From Gnetum montanum (taxonomy: Eukaryota > Streptophyta > Gnetopsida > Gnetales > Gnetaceae), in NCBI GenBank assembly GCA_015680685.1, contig MNCI01030542.1, positions 301,931 through 365,930 on the forward strand: a stretch of 64,000 bases of DNA, read 5' to 3'. Below are positions 59,034 to 64,000 of the stretch, in pieces. Under the pieces are notes generated by a model that worked only from the letters and a program-made list of their open reading frames with translations, was not told where the DNA came from and made no database searches. How positions within the stretch are numbered: position 1 is the first letter of the stretch; each line of letters starts with the position of its first letter. Position numbers and translations under genes: made by a program.

Positions 59034-60452
59034 TTGTGCTAGGACAACAAAGAGGATGAATATGTAATGTCTGATCATTTTCCTAATGAAGCCCTCTTTG
59101 CCGGTGTAGTGAATAACCAACCCACGGAGATGAACTAGTATAATAGCATTCTCACCTATCTTCTTACCCAAAAAACACCACAAGAGTTTGACTTTAGGAA
59201 GAAACAACAGTTTCTTCATAGAGCCAAGTACTTCATGGAGATCAATGGACAACTTTACAAAGTGTGTCCTGATGGCTTGGTTTGATGGTGCGTGCTTGAG
59301 GTAGATCAACTAAGAGTTCTCCAAAATGCTCATGAGGGCCCTTGTGGGGGTCACTATGCAGGGAGACAAACGGCTATTAAGATCTTGCTTGTAGGATATT
59401 ACTGGCCAACATTATTCCGGGACACCCATCAATTTGTCCAATCTTGTGAGCACTATCAACGTGATGGGGGAATGACTACTAGAATGGAGGGTTCGCAACA
59501 ATGGATTCAACTGTTAGAACCCTTCAACATTTGAGGAATAGGCTTTATGGGGCCCATTACACCAATGTCCAATGGAAAAGCCTACATTGTAGTTTCCATA
59601 GACTACCTAACGAAATGGGCTAAAGTAGCTACTGTTACGGACTGCACATCATCTACATCTGCATGATTTGTGCAACAAGAAATCATAAATAGGTCTTGTG
59701 TGCCATGTGCACTTATTTCAAATAATGGAACACATTTCACGAGTGCAAATTTTCAAAATTAATGCAACGCTTAGAGGTTGAACATAGATTGACTACACCT
59801 TATCACCCCCAAGCTAATGGACAAGCTAAGGTCACCAACAGGGAGATCACTAAAATATTAACAAGGACAATTAGCAAGTATAGGTGAGATTGGAGCACTA
59901 AACTGAATGATGTTCTTTGGGCATACCACTCCACTTGGAAACTCCCTATAGGCTACTCTCCCTATGAGTTAGTGTATGGAAAGCTTCCATTGCTTCCAAT
60001 TCAAACAGAGCTTTGTACACTATCAATGGCTTGTGACCTCCACCTCGATCTTGATCTAGCACAAAAAAAAAAGTTTGGCAACTTTAAATGTGCTAGATGA
60101 AAATCGATTAGCTGCCCTATCACTAAATGAGTTGCATAAGGCATATAACAAGCAACGTCATGACTTGAAGATTCGAAAGGTTAATTATCAACCAGGAGAT
60201 AAGGTTCTCTACTGGAACCCCACACATGTGCCACAACGCACCAAATTTCAAACACTGTGGAAAGGACCTTACATTATTCATACAACCTTTCCTTCAAGGG
60301 AAATTACCATATACAAACTTGAGAGCCCTGATAAGAGATTGTTAGTTAATGTGCAACAGACCAAACCTTTTCATGAATTTAGAATAATTAGTGCACATAA
60401 TACCTCTGAGAAGGTACAACCCTACTCACTATTTTGGATCTCTCCCTTCTAA
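59034..60452 (+). pseudogene. integrase of the pol-bearing element, catalytic residues lost
   Basis: 59,034-59,291 is a stop-ridden linker. The zinc-binding region (59,310-59,470) reads LQNAHEGPCGGHYAGR and CEHYQRDG; the second Cys of the HHCC finger is Tyr. The core (about 59,520-59,990) has GKAYIVVSIDYLTKWAKV with the first catalytic Asp, ALISNNGTHFTSANF where the second Asp (normally SDNGTHF) is Asn, and HPQANGQAKVTNREI where the catalytic Glu (normally NGQAEVTNR) is Lys. Both changes are G-to-A. One A is lost near 59,758, shifting the frame. The C-terminus (60,075-60,452) is open: NKQRHDLKIRKVNYQPGDKV, LWKGPYII and VNVQQTKPFHEF. The enzyme would insert the cDNA into the genome; this copy cannot. 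Confidence 0.9.
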
Positions 60453-62406
60453 CTCAGTCATGGGGAAGATGGCCACCTCTGCTAACTAGATAAGACCCTT
60501 AGTTTCTTTTTAATTTTTTGTTTTACACATTTTTATTTTAAAAATTTCTTTAACGTTTGTTGTTTTTATTTTGCAACATCATTTATACTTTTTTATTTCT
60601 GTGTGATTGTTTGTTTTGCTTGTTTTAATTTTTTTTTTGTTTGTTCTTTTTTTGTCTTTGTTTGTTTTGTTAGGTTCATCACCTAATAAGTGCTCCTAAT
60701 GGTGGTATGAACTATATTCTCTTGATTGCTAATGTTTGGTTTTTACCTTTGAGTTATAATGTTGATACTAAGGTATGGTTTTTTTGATATAATAGGCAAT
60801 GACTCCACATCACCCATGCATTCATGAATTTCTATGGTCTCTCTTGGCTTGGAATTTGATCCCTTTCTTAATAATAAAACTATTAACGAATTAGTGACTA
60901 GGCATTTCTCAAACTGAGGAAGGACTGAAAAGGGTGTGACTTCAAGGGGATTTGATGCATTTGTGATGGCCATTCTCTTGGATGCTTGGATGCTTTCTTC
61001 TTGAGTTATCCTTACCATTCTGATGCTACTCCATTTTCGGGAAGCTGAGCTAATAAAAATAAGTCTTTGCATAGTGTGGTTCTCACGCATATAAAAGAAA
61101 AAGAAAACAACAACAACAAAAAACACAAAACAGTGAGAATTCAAAGAACATTCCTTAGACACAATAATCATCTGGGCTACAAGCACTGGTTATGGAACTA
61201 AACAAACATATTCCCTCTAACTAAGGTCCTTTCTCACTTCCTACTTTTCCCTTTCTCATTTCCTCAGAATGGTGGTGACTCTTTGGTAGAAGCATTCTTG
61301 TTAATTCAAGTGGATGGATTGGCCAAGTATATTAATGTGAAGTCACTATATGTGGATTGCTTGAGGCTGGAATTGGAATGAGATCTACTCAGTCACATTA
61401 ACCATAAATACACAAGGGATTGTACACCACCTTGGTCTTGGGACTCCATTCCATTCTCTTCTTTCCATCATTCTTTCTCCATTTTCCACCTCATTGCTGG
61501 TTGTATCAGTAGTATATATTTTGGTTGATGCATTGTTTTCTCTTTGGTGAATTCTTGGGGTTAAGTATTTAACTCTTTCTCCCAAAAACATTTTCAGAGC
61601 CTACGGACTCTTTGAATGTGGGTTTGTCAGGGCATAAAGGGAATGAGCCTGCTTTGGGGAGGACCCATTGGCATTTCTATTTGGTGCATCAGTTAACTTC
61701 ATTCTCTTAAACATTTCCATAATCAACATTTGTTTTGTTCATTCCCACTTCTGACATCCATTTTATCAGTGTTGTCGTTGTTTCTTTTTCTCCATCTTTC
61801 TTATTCCTTATCTTTTTCCATTCTATCACTACCGGAGGATCGCTCTTAGTCACAGGGGCCCTGGTCCAATTTTTTCAATTTTTCCTAATACCTACACCTT
61901 AGGTAGTCACCAGTGTTATATCTCTGGAATCCGTATCGACCACATCACAACTCAGCCAATGGACCTTACACCAATGCAAGGTATCAACTATATTATGACT
62001 TACTTATCCTTGCTCATATGTGACTATGTTGTGTGTGTAGATGGCAATCATACAACAATGGACTAGACCTGGAGGAAATGCTCAGGATAGACTGGTGCTG
62101 GAATAGTCGTGCAAGGAACAAATTTGATGGCGTGCTTATGGATAGACAATAGAAGGTGTAATCTTGGCATTGGTAGTAACACATCTTCTCCTTTTCTCTC
62201 TCTCTTCTCTCTCAGCTGCTTAATAAGGCTCAATGTCAAATGTGTATAGTGTTCACTCTTATGGTCATGAACACTAATGTTGCCATGTATTGTAATGTTG
62301 ATCCGTTCACATGTCACCCCATTCACCATTAGTGTCATTCAAGTCAATAATCCCATGCTTTCTCAATATTTTGTAAGGAACTCAAGGATGAGTTTTCATT
62401 TAGTCA
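60453..62406 (+). other. post-integrase tail of the pol-bearing element
   Basis: No sense coding block is recognised, and there is no trace of the ORF2 that fills this position in the pol-less elements. It begins with a T-rich stretch (60,490-60,680). On the opposite strand a 147-codon frame is open at 61,186-60,743; Tat-lineage elements such as Grande and RIRE2 are known to carry antisense ORFs in this place. It has no recognisable domain and may be chance. Confidence 0.5.
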
Positions 62407-62414
62407 TGGGGGTA
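62407..62414 (+). other. polypurine tract
   Basis: TGGGGGTA directly before the 3' LTR. The upstream block CAAGGATGAGTTTTCATTTA is conserved at the polypurine tracts at 22,757 and 40,951 (inverse orientation). Confidence 0.85.
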
Positions 62415-63200
62415 TGATTAGCTGTGATATTGCATTCACCACGCGATATCGTGTCCTGCCTCATCTTCTATAAATAAGAGGTGGCGCCCTTTGTTCTAGG
62501 GTAGTAAGAGCTAGACCCTTAGCTAGATTCTTGCAGTTTAGTCACTCTAGAGTTAGAATAATTTTTGTGTGCCCGCAGTAGGAGTCATAGAGTGAACGGA
62601 TCTTTATTCGAGTAATTTGTACCTGAGCACACATTTGTGTATGGCAATAAAGATAAACTTTATGATAAACCTTGCAGCATACAGATTAAGCTAATTAGTA
62701 ATTAATTATTGTTGAATATTTAATGCTTTCCTAGTTAATTAATCTCTCTCTCAACCTTTGATCCTCTTAGTTAAGTACACTCAGTACAACCGCTTCGAGC
62801 ATGCGTGTAGCGCTTGGTAACCTAGTAGCGATTAGCATTTGGTAATCCTAGCAGCATTGCACTAGCTCAAGATGCGTACGGCAAGTGGGAACGGATACTG
62901 GTGTTAGGAACAATTAGAAACTAGTTAATGAATAGTTAAGATAAATTAGCCACTTAGTTCTCTCTCCCTCTCCTTTATTAGCAAAAGACATAAAAAGATA
63001 AAAGTTATAAAAATCATTTACCTCAAGCTTACTTAACCATACAACCATGACAATACAAGTAAGTTTGGGAAGACAATGATTGATTAACCTTGAGTGTTCC
63101 ATTAAGGTGCGTAAGCACTAAGTCCTTGGAGTTTGATCGAATCGCGCGTGAGACACTTGTATTCATATGGTTGAGTGTAGGGGTACCTTGCCACTCATCA
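62415..63200 (+). repeat. 3' LTR of the pol-bearing element
   Basis: TGATTAGCTGTGATATTGC...GCCACTCATCA, 786 bases, colinear with 52,952-53,751. TATAAATA at 62,469-62,476. The U3 is 14 bases shorter than in the 5' LTR. Confidence 0.95.
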
Positions 63201-63205
63201 CCTAT

Positions 63206-64000
63206 CATGTCCATGATGCCTATGATGAGTCTTGCTATGCCTTCTTTCTTTGTGATGTTCTCCACCTTGCTATTGTTCATGTCCCTATTCTCTATTATCC
63301 TAGTGGGATCTACGATCATCCCTATTATGTTCAGTAACAGAATGATGCCTACTACCTTCTCTTCTTTAGTCCCTACCTTGATCACCTTGTTTATCTTTCT
63401 CTTGACGCTTGTCATTATTTTTGTCCTTGGGTGATGAACTGTGGCTACCATCTTTTGAGGTCCCCTAGTCCTAAGACCTAATCTTCCCATCAACAAGGTT
63501 GTCCATAGTTGATTGCAACCATTAGCTAAGGGTCTCCCCATCAAAGAGAGTGGGAGAATCTATGTATTTAGAGGCACATGAAAAGAATTCCTCACCTTCT
63601 TTGTGTGTTTGCAAGAACAAGTGGGTAGGAAACCTTTTACCCTCATATTGAGCTTTCATCTATTGATCTTTTTTCCATTGAGCTTTAGTGGGATGATATT
63701 CCTGATAGAGGTGATCTTGAACTTCATACTCTACATTAAGTTTAGTAATGTCAAACTTGATTAGATTATTTAGCAAGATCACAAGAACAAATCAGTTAAG
63801 AGATAACATGATGTTGTCTTCCATGTCCCTCCATCCTAGCTGCTCATCCTGATGTAGGATAAAGTTGAAATCTAGAGTGCAAGGATTCGAATGGGTGTAA
63901 ACAACTCTAAAATTTTGGGGCACTTGCATCTTTTGGCCTTCCTGCCTTTGATTGGATCTACTTGTGAATGGTTGTGGAGGTTCTACCCTATGAGAAGAAG
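63206..64000 (-). pseudogene. gag: gag N-terminal part of the split minus-strand element
   Basis: Continuation of 51,957-52,951 on the far side of the insertion. Reading leftward: about 63,880-63,780, ILHQDEQLGWRDMEDNI and NVEYEVQDHLYQEYHP match the N-terminal domain at 54,030-54,200. Next is a variable stretch near 63,640-63,430, then an Arg/Asp/His-rich stretch (63,420-63,206) like 54,475-54,545. The open frame running from 63,544 into the LTR is partly artefactual. The 5' LTR and primer site of this element are outside the window. Confidence 0.72.

Larger units (their letters stand above)
52952..63200 (+). mobile_element. complete pol-bearing gypsy (Athila/Tat-like) element, inactive
   Basis: 10,249 bases in this assembly, bounded by LTRs of 800 and 786 bases and the perfect target duplication CCTAT (52,947-52,951 and 63,201-63,205). 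Order: 5' LTR, tRNA-Asp-type primer site, gag, protease, RT, RNase H, integrase, a 1.9-kb tail without sense coding, polypurine tract, 3' LTR. The tRNA-Asp primer and the protease motif LLDLGS point to the Athila side of the gypsy tree. Every domain carries stops, frameshifts or lost catalytic residues. The last 270 bases of the two LTRs differ at roughly a tenth of positions by eye, nearly all transitions, so the copy is old. It is inserted in the gag of a minus-strand relative. Confidence 0.95.

Overview
This is intergenic DNA from a large, repeat-rich plant nuclear genome. The evidence is plant-type Ty3/gypsy elements of the Athila/Tat kind, Ty1/copia remnants with an initiator-Met tRNA primer site, an RTE-type LINE, a tRNA-derived SINE, a hAT transposase remnant, and one plant LRR receptor-like protein gene. 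A gymnosperm would fit the age and nesting of the repeats, but nothing seen fixes the taxon. No rRNA or functional tRNA gene was recognised.

Left part (1-21,900): nested gypsy LTR and gag debris (1-3,341), then a 71-bp tandem repeat. A 5'-truncated RTE LINE lies at 4,889-6,413 between 18-bp target duplications. A decayed cluster of LRR receptor-like protein (RLP) genes follows: two tail-to-tail pseudogene fragments (7,981-9,560) and one nearly complete gene (13,079-16,293, minus strand) broken by a frameshifting deletion. The promoter region of that gene is present twice (about 16,360 and 18,640), with a copia remnant between the copies. A SINE with 17-bp target duplications sits at 21,536-21,711.

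Middle (21,899-40,078): a complete minus-strand gypsy element (21,899-31,728, 5-bp duplication CCTAG). It has gag but no protease or polymerase, and instead carries a long second ORF with a plant-transposon-protein-like domain and a coiled coil. A solo LTR is inserted inside its 5' LTR. Next come a copia integrase remnant, another solo LTR (32,583-33,379), a hAT remnant (35,282-36,340) and a copia gag remnant (38,981-40,020).

Right part (40,079-64,000): a second minus-strand element with the same second ORF (3' LTR at 40,079), containing a solo LTR at 45,124-46,037 and running to 49,487. There its gag abuts the reverse transcriptase of another minus-strand element (49,488-52,951, continuing at 63,201-64,000). 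That element is split by a complete plus-strand gypsy element (52,952-63,200, duplication CCTAT) with gag, protease, RT, RNase H and integrase. All are inactivated, including two of the three integrase catalytic residues.

All these gypsy elements share LTR ends (TGATGA...CATCA), a primer site complementary to a tRNA-Asp 3' end, and a G-run polypurine tract. They look like one superfamily in which pol-less members could have been mobilised by a pol-bearing partner. Assembly problems are visible: a poly-C run into a 49-N gap (51,561-51,634), and a 279-bp perfect inverted copy bounded by single Ns (56,998 and 57,278).
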